A stretch of DNA of 60,427 nucleotides, from assembly GCA_964369685.1 (NCBI GenBank), contig CAYJFB010000015.1, forward strand, positions 1 to 60,427, in the 5' to 3' direction. Source of the DNA: Avidesulfovibrio sp964369685. Its GTDB lineage: Bacteria > Desulfobacterota > Desulfovibrionia > Desulfovibrionales > Desulfovibrionaceae. Below the pieces are notes generated by a model. The model saw only the letters and a list, made by a program, of their open reading frames with translations. It did no database searches and was not told the DNA's origin. The position numbers and the translations under genes are program-made. Shown piece after piece: positions 42,811 to 52,260 of the stretch; within the stretch, counting starts at the first letter, position 1, and every line of letters begins with the position of its first letter.

Positions 42811-44262
42811 ATGCAAGCGGCATCATTTTCTCGATTTCAGTTAATCATTATTTTTTTGTCTCTCAGTATCATGTTTGGTTTTACGTATCTTCCGCCTTTT
42901 GATCCCATCACACCTATAGGGATGCAAATTTTGGGTATTTTTATCGGTGTGTTGCTCTTATGGACGTGTGTCGGTATTTTATGGCCAAGTTTGTTGGGAT
43001 TGGTTGCTATAGGCTTGAGCGATTATGCACCGATGCGTACCGTACTTTCTGTCGCATTTGGCGATATTGTGGCAATCATGATCTTTTTTGCCATGGTGCT
43101 TTTTGGTGCCATACAGCACTATGGTGTTCCGCAATATATCAGTCGGTGGTTTTTAACACGTAAAATCATTAACGGGAAACCGGTTCTTTTTAGCTTTATC
43201 TTTATCTATACAACCTATGTTTTGGCAGCACTTTCGGCAAACGTACTGCCGCCTATTTTATTTATGTGGGCAACACTTTACAGTGTGTTACAAGATGTTG
43301 GCTATAAAAAAGGCGATGCATACAGCAGTATCATGGTGATCGGAACACTTTTTGGAGGTATTTCCGGTCAAGCTGCCAAACCTTTCATGGGATCGCCCAT
43401 GTTGATTGTTTCATCATTTGAAAAAGCCTCACTGTTGCAGATGGATTATCTGCTCTATATGACATTTGGTTTTATCATGAGTAGCCTTGGTATTCTTTGT
43501 TATGCCTTAGTAATAAAATATGTCCTAAAACCGGATATGTCGAAGATTGCGGCTATTACAACAGAACAAATAAATAAAAATCCATTACCGCCAATGGATA
43601 CTCGACAAAAAGTGCTCTTTGTCACATTATTTGGCTATCTGTTGCTCGTACTGTTACCCAATATCCTTCCTTTTAATCTAAAACTCATCCATATCTTACG
43701 TGAAATGGGACCTTGGGGACTTGAAATTGCAATCCTTATTCTGTTAAGTGTGTTCACAATTAAAGGTGAACCAATAATTAATATCCGTGAAATGTTAAGT
43801 AAATATGTGATCTGGGATGTCTATCTTCTCATTTGTCTCAGCAGTGTGATTGCTGAAGCTTTAATTACACCATCTACAGGTATTGCCGCATTTCTCAGTC
43901 AATCTTTGGCAGTCTTGTTTACTGATGTCTCAGGTGTTATGTTGACTATATTCATTTTGGCTTTTTGTATGGGACTCGCTCAAATAGCCAATAACGTCAT
44001 CATGGGAGTACTGATGATGCCTGTTTTGCAACATTTTTATGCTCAAGCACACATCCCCTACGCCGCACTGGCAACCTTACTCACTTTTGCCATGCATATT
44101 GCCCTGCTCACCCCTGCCACATCACCCTATGCTGCTGTCCTTTATGGAAACACTTTATGGCTTGACAGAAACAGTGTGATAAAATATACCCTCGTTATTT
44201 TAAGCATTGTTTTTCTTTTATTTATGTTCTTGGGCATACCGCTTGCACAATTCCTATTTTAA
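42811..44262 (+). CDS. SLC13/DASS-type anion transporter
   Basis: Inner-membrane symporter for di- or tricarboxylates or sulfate, usually Na+-driven. 483 residues, about 11-12 hydrophobic helices (LIIIFLSLSIMFGFTYL; VLLLWTCVGILWPSLLGLVA; IFILAFCMGLAQIANNVIM). The SxNxx helical-hairpin elements are divergent: LSANVLPPILFMW in the first half and IANNVIMGVLMMP in the second. AAGGATAG precedes ATG 42811. Single gene, not adjacent to sulfate-activation or carboxylate-metabolism genes, so the substrate is open. Confidence 0.82.
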   Translation: MQAASFSRFQLIIIFLSLSIMFGFTYLPPFDPITPIGMQILGIFIGVLLLWTCVGILWPSLLGLVAIGLSDYAPMRTVLSVAFGDIVAIMIFFAMVLFGAIQHYGVPQYISRWFLTRKIINGKPVLFSFIFIYTTYVLAALSANVLPPILFMWATLYSVLQDVGYKKGDAYSSIMVIGTLFGGISGQAAKPFMGSPMLIVSSFEKASLLQMDYLLYMTFGFIMSSLGILCYALVIKYVLKPDMSKIAAITTEQINKNPLPPMDTRQKVLFVTLFGYLLLVLLPNILPFNLKLIHILREMGPWGLEIAILILLSVFTIKGEPIINIREMLSKYVIWDVYLLICLSSVIAEALITPSTGIAAFLSQSLAVLFTDVSGVMLTIFILAFCMGLAQIANNVIMGVLMMPVLQHFYAQAHIPYAALATLLTFAMHIALLTPATSPYAAVLYGNTLWLDRNSVIKYTLVILSIVFLLFMFLGIPLAQFLF

Positions 44263-44359
44263 ACACAGCTCGTTGCCCCATTTTTCAAATATTGTCATTG
44301 CAAAAACTTTACTTTTCACAATTTTCAGTACAGTTGTTAAGGCTCAAAAAAGGCATATT

Positions 44360-45439
44360 ATGAAAGTGTTGCATCTTGATTTGGGAAAACATCTGCGTGG
44401 TGGACAACGTCAGGTTCTTTATTTAACAAAACATCAACAAATAAATGATCGTATAACACCAATTATTGCTTGTCCAAACAATTCGGCTTTGTATAATGTA
44501 GCCACAGCAGAAAATATTCCAGTTTGGCCTCTATCAACATGCAGACCTTGGAGTCTTTGCCTCATCAAACAACTTGTTACTAAACTGAAAAAACACGAAG
44601 TCACAATCCTACATACACACGATGCACAAGCAGCATTATTGGGTGCATTGCTTAAAAAATTGGTACCGAATTGTTGTTTAATTCACACCAGACGTGTATC
44701 ATACCCTCTCGGTACAGGATTAAGCCTTTGGAAATATCGTAAGGCTGATGCCGTAGTGGGCGTGAGTCAAGAAATAAGCGAAAAACTGATTTATGGAGGC
44801 CTTGAAGCACAGAACGTTTTCACCATTCACTCAGGCATCGATCCCAAAACATACAAAAAAACAACAGCAATCAATACAGATTGTTTTCATTTTTTAGCTA
44901 TCGGAGCCTTAACACCGCAAAAAGGTTTTTCTGTCCTGCTCAATGCCTGTGCCCTCCTTATACAACAAAAAAACGTGCCCTCTTGGCGTGTACAACTTGT
45001 CGGAACGGGGCCGTTGCTTACGGATTTACAACACCAAGCCGAAAGCTTACATCTTGATACACATCTTGTCATGTCGGGCAGACAAGAAAGCCGTACCGTA
45101 TTACCACAAAGCCAAGCTCTCATCGTACCCTCTGTAGACGGTGAAGGCAGCAGTGCTGTCATTAAAGAAGGTTGGGCAACAGGCATCCCCGTAATCAGCA
45201 GCGATTTACCGTCCAATACTGAACTGGCTCAAGACACATATAATGCGCTGACGTTTAAAAGCGGTGATCCCCATGCGTTGGCGCTGGCCATGCAGCGTGT
45301 GCTTTTAGAACCGAAACTTCGACAACAATTGGTAGCAGGCGGTGATAGAACATTGCATACATTTACCGATACATGCATGGCAGAAGCCTATACCCCCATC
45401 TATCATAACATCTTGAACAATATAGGAAAACCTTCATGA
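44360..45439 (+). CDS. GT4-family glycosyltransferase
   Basis: GT-B glycosyltransferase of 359 residues, probably for LPS or surface glycan. N-terminal acceptor domain (LHLDLGKHLRGGQRQVLYL, LHTHDAQAALLGALL, VGVSQEISEKL), then IHSGIDPKTY, IGALTPQKGF and the nucleotide-sugar E-x7-E at E262 and E270 (GEGSSAVIKEGWATGIPV). ATG 44360 has AAGG before it; the frame opens at 44207 inside the transporter gene. The stop overlaps the next start (ATGA), so it is coupled to the CgeB-like gene. Confidence 0.86.
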   Translation: MKVLHLDLGKHLRGGQRQVLYLTKHQQINDRITPIIACPNNSALYNVATAENIPVWPLSTCRPWSLCLIKQLVTKLKKHEVTILHTHDAQAALLGALLKKLVPNCCLIHTRRVSYPLGTGLSLWKYRKADAVVGVSQEISEKLIYGGLEAQNVFTIHSGIDPKTYKKTTAINTDCFHFLAIGALTPQKGFSVLLNACALLIQQKNVPSWRVQLVGTGPLLTDLQHQAESLHLDTHLVMSGRQESRTVLPQSQALIVPSVDGEGSSAVIKEGWATGIPVISSDLPSNTELAQDTYNALTFKSGDPHALALAMQRVLLEPKLRQQLVAGGDRTLHTFTDTCMAEAYTPIYHNILNNIGKPS

Positions 45440-46461
45440 AACCTCGTTTATTGTGGCTGGGCAATCCTTTTTTTGCTCACAGTTTGTCGTCTGAAGATTG
45501 GGAAGTGTGTATTCACTCTGATTTTACATCAACCAGCGTATTTGAATGGCATCAATTGATTGAGATCGCTGGATGGGAACCGCATGTATTGGTTGTAGCC
45601 GATAAAAGTACGCCACCTTTTGTTGTGGGAATGGAACATTTTCCTTGTTTGACACTTTTTTATGCAATCGATACCCACATTCACAGTTGGTATCCATTTT
45701 ATGCTCAAGCCTTTGACGGCTGTTTGATCAGTTTAAAAGATCATCTGCAAGCAATGGAACAACGCTTAACTGCAGACGCGTTGCTTTGGTCACCACCTTT
45801 TGCACTTGATCTTCCTGAAACCAAAACACTCTCAGACTGTGCACCGTTAAAAACAGTTACCGAAACACAATGGGATTGTTTATTTGTCGGTACTGTCAAT
45901 CCTGAAACAACACCACAACGAGTGTCTTTTTTACAAGATCTCGCCAAACACATTCCTCTGCATGTCACCTCAGGGAACTATCTTGAACTCTATCCACACG
46001 CAAAAATTGTTTTAAATTATTGTGAACGCGGAGATTTAAATTTTCGTGTTTTTGAAGCGTTGGGTTGTGGTTCGTGTTTAATCACGCCTCATGTTGAACA
46101 TGGTTTTTCAGAACTTTTTACGGCAGGAGAAGATCTGCTTGTTTATCCTGTCGAAGAGCTTGATGCTGTTGTGCATACCATTCGGCACGCACTCCAAAAT
46201 CCAACCTTATGTCAAAAAATAGCACAACAAGGCTTACATACAATCAATACACACCATAGGGCGCATCACAGAGCACAAACATTCACCGATTTTGCACGGC
46301 GCCTGATGCAAAACAACCCCGTGCCGACGCGTTTGCAACAAGCCGGAAGTATTCATAATAAATATTTGCATCTTCTCTATCTACATCTTGCAGAAACAAC
46401 ACCATCAGAAATATTACGTCAGACATATCTACGCAGTTCACAAAGGCTATTCAAAGGATAA
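45436..46461 (+). CDS. CgeB-like glycosyltransferase
   Basis: 341 residues. N-terminal half is divergent (LLWLGNPFFAHSL; FYAIDTHIHSWYPFYAQAFDG), the C-terminal part has the glycosyltransferase-1-like segment LNYCERGDLNFRVFEALGCGSCLITP followed by GEDLLVYPVEELDAVV, as in CgeB/spore-maturation-type proteins. Cytoplasmic, no membrane segment. It overlaps the preceding glycosyltransferase by four bases, so both probably act on one glycan. Such proteins in Desulfovibrio relatives are often linked to surface or flagellin glycosylation; that is inference. Confidence 0.78.
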   Translation: MKPRLLWLGNPFFAHSLSSEDWEVCIHSDFTSTSVFEWHQLIEIAGWEPHVLVVADKSTPPFVVGMEHFPCLTLFYAIDTHIHSWYPFYAQAFDGCLISLKDHLQAMEQRLTADALLWSPPFALDLPETKTLSDCAPLKTVTETQWDCLFVGTVNPETTPQRVSFLQDLAKHIPLHVTSGNYLELYPHAKIVLNYCERGDLNFRVFEALGCGSCLITPHVEHGFSELFTAGEDLLVYPVEELDAVVHTIRHALQNPTLCQKIAQQGLHTINTHHRAHHRAQTFTDFARRLMQNNPVPTRLQQAGSIHNKYLHLLYLHLAETTPSEILRQTYLRSSQRLFKG

Positions 46462-46774
46462 AAATTATTGAAAAGGCGGTGTTTTATTGAATCTGTTAAA
46501 AAAAATAGTATAAATTCTTTATATAGCAGGTAGATAAGGAAGCCAAGCAGACTGTTTGGTTTCCTTGCTTTTTTGGCTTTTGCCATGTATGAAACACTTC
46601 TTCCCAAATAAAGAAAACACATCATACCCTATCTATTTGTAATACTGCAAAAAATCTATTTATACCGCATAAAGCTCATAGCTCAACAAACAATGAGCTA
46701 ACACGCATATCACTATTTAGACGACTGACCATATTCAAAATATACAATAGTTTATTATTTTTCATATATCGTTT
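46462..46774. other. intergenic region after the glycosyltransferases
   Basis: Holds the plus-strand terminator at 46537-46572 and otherwise no gene or repeat that I can see. Confidence 0.5.
46537..46572 (+). terminator. terminator of the glycosyltransferase pair
   Basis: AAGGAAGCCAA at 46537-46547 pairs with TTGGTTTCCTT at 46555-46565 (one G-U pair), followed by GCTTTTTTGG. Confidence 0.75.
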
Positions 46775-47473
46775 TTAATATATCATTCTTTTTGTCATGC
46801 CACCGTCAACAACTATATTAGCACCATTTATAAAATCATTTTCGGGATCTGCCAAAAATAAACAAACATTGGAAATATCACGCGGCATTCCTACTCGATT
46901 TGAAGGATGGATTTCATGATCACGTTCTTCAAGTTCTTTCCAAACGCCTGTATGGATATGTCCGGGACTTATGGCGTTGACTGTTATATTGGTTCCTCTT
47001 AAAGAAACACAAAGGGAATTTGTAAGCGACACCATACCGCCTTTACTCATCCCGTATAACTCCCAGTCTTCCATATTTTGATGCCATCTTGTAGAAGATA
47101 TATTGATTATTCGACCATAGTTTTCAAATTGATTAAGCTGTATAAATTCTTTAGCACACCAAAATGCTCCACGTAAATTCGTATCCATAATACGATTATA
47201 GTCTTCAAGGCTGACGTTATTTATATGTTTTACAAAGGCAGAGATTGCACCATTATTGATTAAAATGTGTGCTTTATTATATTTTTCTTTTATATAACAA
47301 AAGGCTTTTTCAATTGACGTTGGGTCTGCAAGATTTGTTTCAAAAAAGTCTATATCGTCTTCTTGTATTTGCTTAACATCTAACACAATAACTTTATGAC
47401 CTTTTTTAAGAAATCTTTGTGCCATATCCTTGCCTAAACCTTGTGCACCCCCAGTAATTATACATATTTTCAT
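46775..47473 (-). CDS. short-chain dehydrogenase/reductase (SDR)
   Basis: NAD(P)-dependent oxidoreductase of 232 residues. Cofactor motif TGGAQGLG at 8-15, NNGA at 73-76, catalytic S126/S127 with Y140 and K144 (YGMSK), and C-terminal VDGG. Asp32 after the second strand favours NAD over NADP. AAGG precedes the start at 47473. Lower G+C than the flanking genes. Substrate unknown; no sugar or lipid partner is adjacent except the upstream MFS exporter gene 150 bases away. Confidence 0.9.
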   Translation of the reverse strand: MKICIITGGAQGLGKDMAQRFLKKGHKVIVLDVKQIQEDDIDFFETNLADPTSIEKAFCYIKEKYNKAHILINNGAISAFVKHINNVSLEDYNRIMDTNLRGAFWCAKEFIQLNQFENYGRIINISSTRWHQNMEDWELYGMSKGGMVSLTNSLCVSLRGTNITVNAISPGHIHTGVWKELEERDHEIHPSNRVGMPRDISNVCLFLADPENDFINGANIVVDGGMTKRMIY

Positions 47474-47627
47474 AATAATACCTTAATGTAATAATTCATG
47501 AATTGTCTTAGGTTGAGAAAAACAATGCGCATGTAAACCGTCTTTTCTTGTTTCTTTCTAAGGCAGAAATAATTATATACTATCAATGAAAAAGATATTT
47601 TACATATAAAAAGATAGTATTTGTTAT

Positions 47628-48803
47628 CTATTTAATCTTTTTTACAAGGATTGAACATATCAATCCGCTACTTACAACACATACAAAGGCCAAAGCAAGT
47701 GGAAGCAACGACGTGGAGGCCAATTTAGCGACAAATGCACTTACAATGGCAGCCGTGATACTCTGCAGACTGAATAAAAGTGATGCCGCAAGTCCTGCAC
47801 AATGTGCATAATCACGCATAAAAAGCGCTGTACAATTTGGTCCGATGCCGCCACTGGCGGACATCATCAAAACAAGAGCCGTTGCAATGAGTACAAAATT
47901 TTCAGAATCAAACAACACTCCATACATAACAACAAGAACACAGATATATTGTAAAAATAAAAAAAAACTCAAAAGTTTTTCAGGTGCATAATGATTGAGC
48001 ATAAAGCTTGATAGTCTGTTGATAATCATAACGCCAATAACATTGGCAATGACAAGCATTGTAAAAAGTTCTTCTGTTGTTTGAAAATATTCTTGATACA
48101 TAAAAGATGCGTTTGTTAAAAAGATCATGATCACGCAAAATGTACATGACTGAATAATCAAGAAAAGAGCAGAACGTTTATTAGTAATAATATCCATAAC
48201 ACGCGTTTTATGATTAAGAGAGGCTGTATGTTTTGGCTTTTCAAAGTTGAGTGTTTTGAGCGAGAAAAATAACAGAACACAACCAAGCAAAGCTAAAAAG
48301 CCGAAAATGGCTTGCCAAGGCGCAAACTGAATGATGCCTGTGCCTACAGCCGGTGCGATAGCCGGTGCAAGCATCGTAACAAGAGCTACTAACGAAAACA
48401 CTTTTGCCGAGGCTTTACCGTCCACATGGTCACGAATGAGAGCAGGACCACAGATACCCGCCATACCGCTGCCAAGGGATTGTATAATTCTCCATATCAA
48501 AAACGTGTTTAGCGAACCCGCCAGCATGAGCATGATACTTGCAACGATGAACATGCTCAATCCCAAAAGAATGACAGACAAACGACCGACTTTGTCTGAC
48601 AGAGAACCGCCGATAAGTTGACCGACAGACATACCGAAAATAAAAAGACTGACAGTGATCGCAATATTGGAAAGGTCAGTATGAAAACTTTCAGCTATGC
48701 GAGGCATAGAAGAAAGATACGTGTCAATGGCAAAAGGAGCACAAGCACCAAGACCGGCGACAAGAAAGATCAGAGAAAAAGGGACACGTTGTTCTAACAT
48801 CAT
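47628..48803 (-). CDS. MFS multidrug exporter, Bcr/CflA subfamily
   Basis: Proton-driven inner-membrane exporter of 391 residues with 12 hydrophobic segments. Bcr/CflA hallmarks: APFAIDTYLSSMPRIAESF in TM1, motif A GQLIGGSLSDKVGR, RIIQSLGSGMAGICGPALIRD in TM4-5 and MLAPAIAPAVGTGI (motif C-like). Start ATG at 48803 or 48800 (MM); an AAGAG lies upstream. Oriented toward the SDR gene. A tRNA-Asn lies just upstream. Confidence 0.9.
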   Translation of the reverse strand: MMLEQRVPFSLIFLVAGLGACAPFAIDTYLSSMPRIAESFHTDLSNIAITVSLFIFGMSVGQLIGGSLSDKVGRLSVILLGLSMFIVASIMLMLAGSLNTFLIWRIIQSLGSGMAGICGPALIRDHVDGKASAKVFSLVALVTMLAPAIAPAVGTGIIQFAPWQAIFGFLALLGCVLLFFSLKTLNFEKPKHTASLNHKTRVMDIITNKRSALFLIIQSCTFCVIMIFLTNASFMYQEYFQTTEELFTMLVIANVIGVMIINRLSSFMLNHYAPEKLLSFFLFLQYICVLVVMYGVLFDSENFVLIATALVLMMSASGGIGPNCTALFMRDYAHCAGLAASLLFSLQSITAAIVSAFVAKLASTSLLPLALAFVCVVSSGLICSILVKKIK

Positions 48804-48843
48804 ATCAGGACTCTTGTTATTACCGTTTTCAAATTATTATAAC

Positions 48844-48884
48844 CAAAAAAGAAAAAGGGTTCACAATTTTCATTGTAAACCCTT
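48844..48884 (-). terminator. terminator of tRNA-Asn
   Basis: On the minus strand, AAGGGTTTACAAT pairs with ATTGTGAACCCTT (48855-48884, one mismatch) with a four-base loop and is followed by TTTTCTTTTTTGG. Confidence 0.85.
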
Positions 48885-48892
48885 GAACTTAC

Positions 48893-48968
48893 TGGCTCCC
48901 CGACACGGACTTGAACCGCGAACCTAGTGATTAACAGTCACCCGCTCTGCCTATTGAGCCATCGGGGA
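48893..48968 (-). tRNA. tRNA-Asn (anticodon GTT)
   Basis: 76 nt including an encoded CCA. Acceptor TCCCCGA pairs with TCGGGGA, discriminator G73. D-arm GGCTCAATAGGCAGAGC, anticodon arm with CTGTTAA (anticodon GTT), T-arm with GGTTCAAGTCC. The 7-nt anticodon loop and T-loop TTCAAGT are regular. An independent terminator follows, so it is a single-gene unit. Confidence 0.97.
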
Positions 48969-49081
48969 ATATGTACACCATGTGGCGCAGGAGAAAAACT
49001 AGCCTAACAGACGTCATACGTCAAGTGTTTTTTTAAAAAAATCTGATTTTTAAAAAAAAATACTGAAATCATTACTTTTAT

Positions 49082-50164
49082 TTATTCATCCAAGTCATAA
49101 CAATGAAGAATCACCTTTTGCCTTAAAGCAGTTCTACATGTTGTCTCAGGTGTACTCTCCATGGCCTGGAGAGTATGAATGTCCGCGAACCTCTGAAGAA
49201 TTTCTTTTTCAAGCTTTTTCCAAGAGTATATACCGCGTTTAATATTTGTAAGATGTTCCCTATTTGCCAAAGGAAAGTCGATCTTTCCAAACATCAATAC
49301 GTTCTGTACTTGTTCCAAAGCTCGCACGGCATGCGAAATGGCCTTGAAGTCAAGCCCTCCATTATGATCTGCCGCTTCTGCCCGTTGACCATGAGAAAAC
49401 ACCTCATGGTCAACCTTTTTACAAACATCAAATATGCGCATGTGTTCGGGATATATTTTTCCTGCCAAACACAATGCACGTTCATCATTTTTGGACTCAT
49501 GGGCAGTTTGTTTTTTATTTTTATGTGAGCCGATAAACACTTCTTTACAAAAACGTTCGTCCGCACAAGCATGCAACAATGCATTCAATATTTCACCCAG
49601 ATACTGAACCGAAGGATCTTTTATAACGCAGTCTTGTAACCACGCTTGTACAGCTCGAAGAGCAGCAATTCGTGATCCTCTAATACCATAGGCTTTGGTT
49701 TGTTTCATGGCATACTTCATAGCACCGGAAATGATGCTACGATCAATAAAAGACAAAGGATTAGAAAAAATGAACTTCATTCTTGCATCATAATACAGGG
49801 TACACGCTTCATGACTTGGAGAAAATAACAGATCCAATGCTCCAACATCGCCTTGAGGTAATAAATCTAACAGCCAACGTTGCAAAGAATACAAATCAAT
49901 ATCAACATCATGAGCCGTGTTTTTCAGTATTTGTTGTTGTGTTGAAAAATGTAACGAATGAGACACGTCTTCTAACACAAAAGAACGCATTGAAGGCAAA
50001 AAAAGGCCTCGAATATCCAAATCAGATGAGCTGACGCACGATGTTCCATATAAGCAAGAACCAAACACCGTTAAATACAATAACTCAACATCATGCTCAC
50101 AACACATTGCTTGCACATACCGCAACACCCCATCAGAAGCAAAAGAGTGAGACACGTTTACCAT
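49082..50164 (-). CDS. nucleotidyltransferase of the YcgL/RlaP family
   Basis: DNA-polymerase-beta-fold nucleotidyltransferase of 360 residues. The active site GSCLYGTSCVSSSDLDIRG (GSxxYGxxxxxSDxD) is at about 35-53, with a further acidic DVDIDLYSLQRW as the third catalytic acidic position. The remainder is helical (KYAMKQTKAYGIRG, AVQAWLQ). RlaP relatives occur in predicted RNA-repair operons with ligases; no ligase or Rtc gene is adjacent here. GAGGGAG precedes the start at 50164. It lies about 110 bases from tRNA-Asn. Confidence 0.83.
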   Translation of the reverse strand: MVNVSHSFASDGVLRYVQAMCCEHDVELLYLTVFGSCLYGTSCVSSSDLDIRGLFLPSMRSFVLEDVSHSLHFSTQQQILKNTAHDVDIDLYSLQRWLLDLLPQGDVGALDLLFSPSHEACTLYYDARMKFIFSNPLSFIDRSIISGAMKYAMKQTKAYGIRGSRIAALRAVQAWLQDCVIKDPSVQYLGEILNALLHACADERFCKEVFIGSHKNKKQTAHESKNDERALCLAGKIYPEHMRIFDVCKKVDHEVFSHGQRAEAADHNGGLDFKAISHAVRALEQVQNVLMFGKIDFPLANREHLTNIKRGIYSWKKLEKEILQRFADIHTLQAMESTPETTCRTALRQKVILHCYDLDE

Positions 50165-50219
50165 TCAACACTCCCTCTGCTGTCTGTTGTTGTCATGAGA
50201 AACAGACTGATTAGTTAGT

Positions 50220-51308
50220 CTAAAAATACTCTATCTCACTTTTTAAAAGAAAGACAGGAAGCTCGCTGGGAACGCCAAGTCGAAAAGGGGCACCGGCCCA
50301 AAGCGCAGCTCCTGAGCTAACATACAATTTCATAGAATCAATGGTATACCAACCATAAAGAAAGCCTTCATTGGCAAGTTTTACAATACCGTTCAGCCCA
50401 AGAAATTGTCCGCCGTGTGTATGCCCAGAAAGCTGTAAATCAACGCCTTTTGCTGCACTTTCAGTCGTAAGGCTCGGTCTATGATTAAGCATGATTGTCA
50501 GATTATCTGTATTAACATCTCTAAGCGCTTTTTCAAGATCCGGTGGTTCAGCGCCTGCTTGTTTTGCTCTTGGATCGGTCAAGCCGACAAGGTTAATTGT
50601 TTCTCCATAAAGATTGAGTGTTGTTGACTCATTGGCAAGAATACGCATGCCAAAGGCTGTAAAAAGTTTTGTAAACCCTTTAATATCATAAATATATTCA
50701 TGATTCCCAAGGCAGGCATACATAGGAGCTTCAATATTTTTTAGCGGAAGGAGGTCATCATATCTGTCTTGTAAAAAACCGTCGGAAAGGTCGCCTGTAA
50801 AAACGACAATATCGGCATTTTCCTTATTGATTTTTGCAACAAGGTCTTCACACCATGCTTTACCAAAAAGGCCACTGATGTGCATATCGGTAACCTGCAA
50901 TATTTTTATTGCACTGCTGTTTTTCAATTTATGTGAAGAAAACTCGTGATACACCACATCGGGAACACGCGTACCTTGTGTAATACCGTATGTAGAAGGC
51001 AACATGGCACCCATAGCAAACAGTGCGGTACGCCGTGAGGGGTCAAAAACTTCTTTTTTCCTATTAATAAATGAGGTTAGGGCATAAAAAACAGCAAGGA
51101 ATATCCCTGTCGATAAAAGCCATGCTTTGCCCACTGTAAGTTCATCAAAAGTAATACCTTGATGACGCAAAAACATGTGCATACCCTGTAAGGCAAAAAA
51201 ACAAAAAAAGCCTAAAAAAACATACTTCTTAGGAATATATTTACTGATAAAAAAGAAAATAAAAGCCATAAGCAACACAATGACAAGCAACACATAAATT
51301 CTAAACAT
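50220..51308 (-). CDS. membrane metallophosphoesterase (YkuE/YaeI-like)
   Basis: 362 residues. N-terminal three or four membrane helices (YVLLVIVLLMAFIFFFISKY; LLSTGIFLAVFYALTSF), a basic RR segment (PSRRTALFAMGAM), then a calcineurin-like domain: TDMHISG, VFTGDLSDG, CLGNHEY, NHRPSL and SGHTHGGQ, the complete two-metal site. Similar proteins hydrolyse UDP-diacylglucosamine or related phosphoesters; the substrate cannot be told. Start at 51308; ribosome site weak. Downstream of the nucleotidyltransferase in direction of transcription it comes first, with a 55-base gap, so they may be co-transcribed. Confidence 0.9.
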   Translation of the reverse strand: MFRIYVLLVIVLLMAFIFFFISKYIPKKYVFLGFFCFFALQGMHMFLRHQGITFDELTVGKAWLLSTGIFLAVFYALTSFINRKKEVFDPSRRTALFAMGAMLPSTYGITQGTRVPDVVYHEFSSHKLKNSSAIKILQVTDMHISGLFGKAWCEDLVAKINKENADIVVFTGDLSDGFLQDRYDDLLPLKNIEAPMYACLGNHEYIYDIKGFTKLFTAFGMRILANESTTLNLYGETINLVGLTDPRAKQAGAEPPDLEKALRDVNTDNLTIMLNHRPSLTTESAAKGVDLQLSGHTHGGQFLGLNGIVKLANEGFLYGWYTIDSMKLYVSSGAALWAGAPFRLGVPSELPVFLLKSEIEYF

Positions 51309-51631
51309 AAGAAATTTTTTTGTACCTTATAACTGTTTTTACATATTGTTCATTCACCGAAGCATCGTTAAAGCACATGCTGCCGCCTACAACACCTTTA
51401 TGCACCAGCAGGTTCAAAACACATAGCACATATTTTTTAATATATATATCCATAAATACATTGTTGACAAGGGTGCCAAAAGAGATCTTTAAAAGAAAGC
51501 ACAAAAATTCTTGTTACTCTATCAAGTCATTGGCGAATCTTAAGAAGAGGTGTAACACAATCGACGAATTCACCTTTCATCGCGTTCTACCGTCATCATT
51601 ATTTAATATATTAGCATAGTAAACAATATAA
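51309..51631. other. intergenic region, nothing recognised
   Basis: Short open frames exist on both strands but none has a ribosome site, a signal or a recognisable composition. Must include the metallophosphoesterase promoter. Confidence 0.4.
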
Positions 51632-52258
51632 TTACTGCTTATTGTCAAGTATCATAACAATGTCTCCAAGGTGTGTCCCAAAATCTTTTAATAAATGACT
51701 TTGTGCATGAACAAGTGTATTGAGTGTCGCGCCTGTTTTATAACTTTTTGTAAAACTCCCGACAAAAAGCGGTTGACCGTGTGTGGGAGAAATCGCATAT
51801 GTTACACTGAGTATTGCCTCTCCATTGAGTGCGCCGTCAAAGCGATTGACTTCAACAGTGATTTGCCATGTCGGTAACACGGTTGAGCGCAAAGGAAACG
51901 CAACACCACCCAATGGACGGATTGTCTGTGATAAAGACTCACAAACAATGCGTTCTATACCTTCTTGAATCGGTTCAGCCCATTGAGCATTTTCCAAAAA
52001 CAACAGTTGTACACTATTTTTTTCCCGTAAAGCCAATCGTGTATGATTTACATAGCCTGGAATATTGATTGGTCCCACCAACACACGAGGCCCTGAAAGC
52101 TCAACGGCATCTGTCTGTCCGATGGCTTTGTCTACAGCAGAATCAAACATATAAATATCCGGCGGAGGCGTACGAAAACATCCGCCCAAAAAAAACAATA
52201 ACAAACAAAGAACACACCACTGATACAAGAACATTTTTTGCTTTTTATACATGTTCAT
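51632..52258 (-). CDS. PqiC/YmbA-like ABC-transport auxiliary lipoprotein
   Basis: Outer-membrane-targeted lipoprotein that partners MCE-type lipid transporters. 208 residues; signal peptide with lipobox FLGGC (VLCLLLFFLGGC), then the PqiC/ABC_trans_aux core: GPRVLVGPINIPGYVNHTRL, NAQWAEPIQEGIERIVCESL, WQITVEVNRFDGALNGEAIL. It starts two bases after the mlaD stop. Last gene of the grpE-mla operon; replaces the usual MlaC/MlaB. Confidence 0.87.
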   Translation of the reverse strand: MNMYKKQKMFLYQWCVLCLLLFFLGGCFRTPPPDIYMFDSAVDKAIGQTDAVELSGPRVLVGPINIPGYVNHTRLALREKNSVQLLFLENAQWAEPIQEGIERIVCESLSQTIRPLGGVAFPLRSTVLPTWQITVEVNRFDGALNGEAILSVTYAISPTHGQPLFVGSFTKSYKTGATLNTLVHAQSHLLKDFGTHLGDIVMILDNKQ

Positions 52259-52260
52259 GC

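Noticed and set aside
48893..48968. Integration site at tRNA-Asn
   Set aside because: No integrase and no repeat of the tRNA 3' end within the window.
51301..51619. Short frames on both strands upstream of the metallophosphoesterase
   Set aside because: No ribosome site or recognisable composition; probably promoter region.
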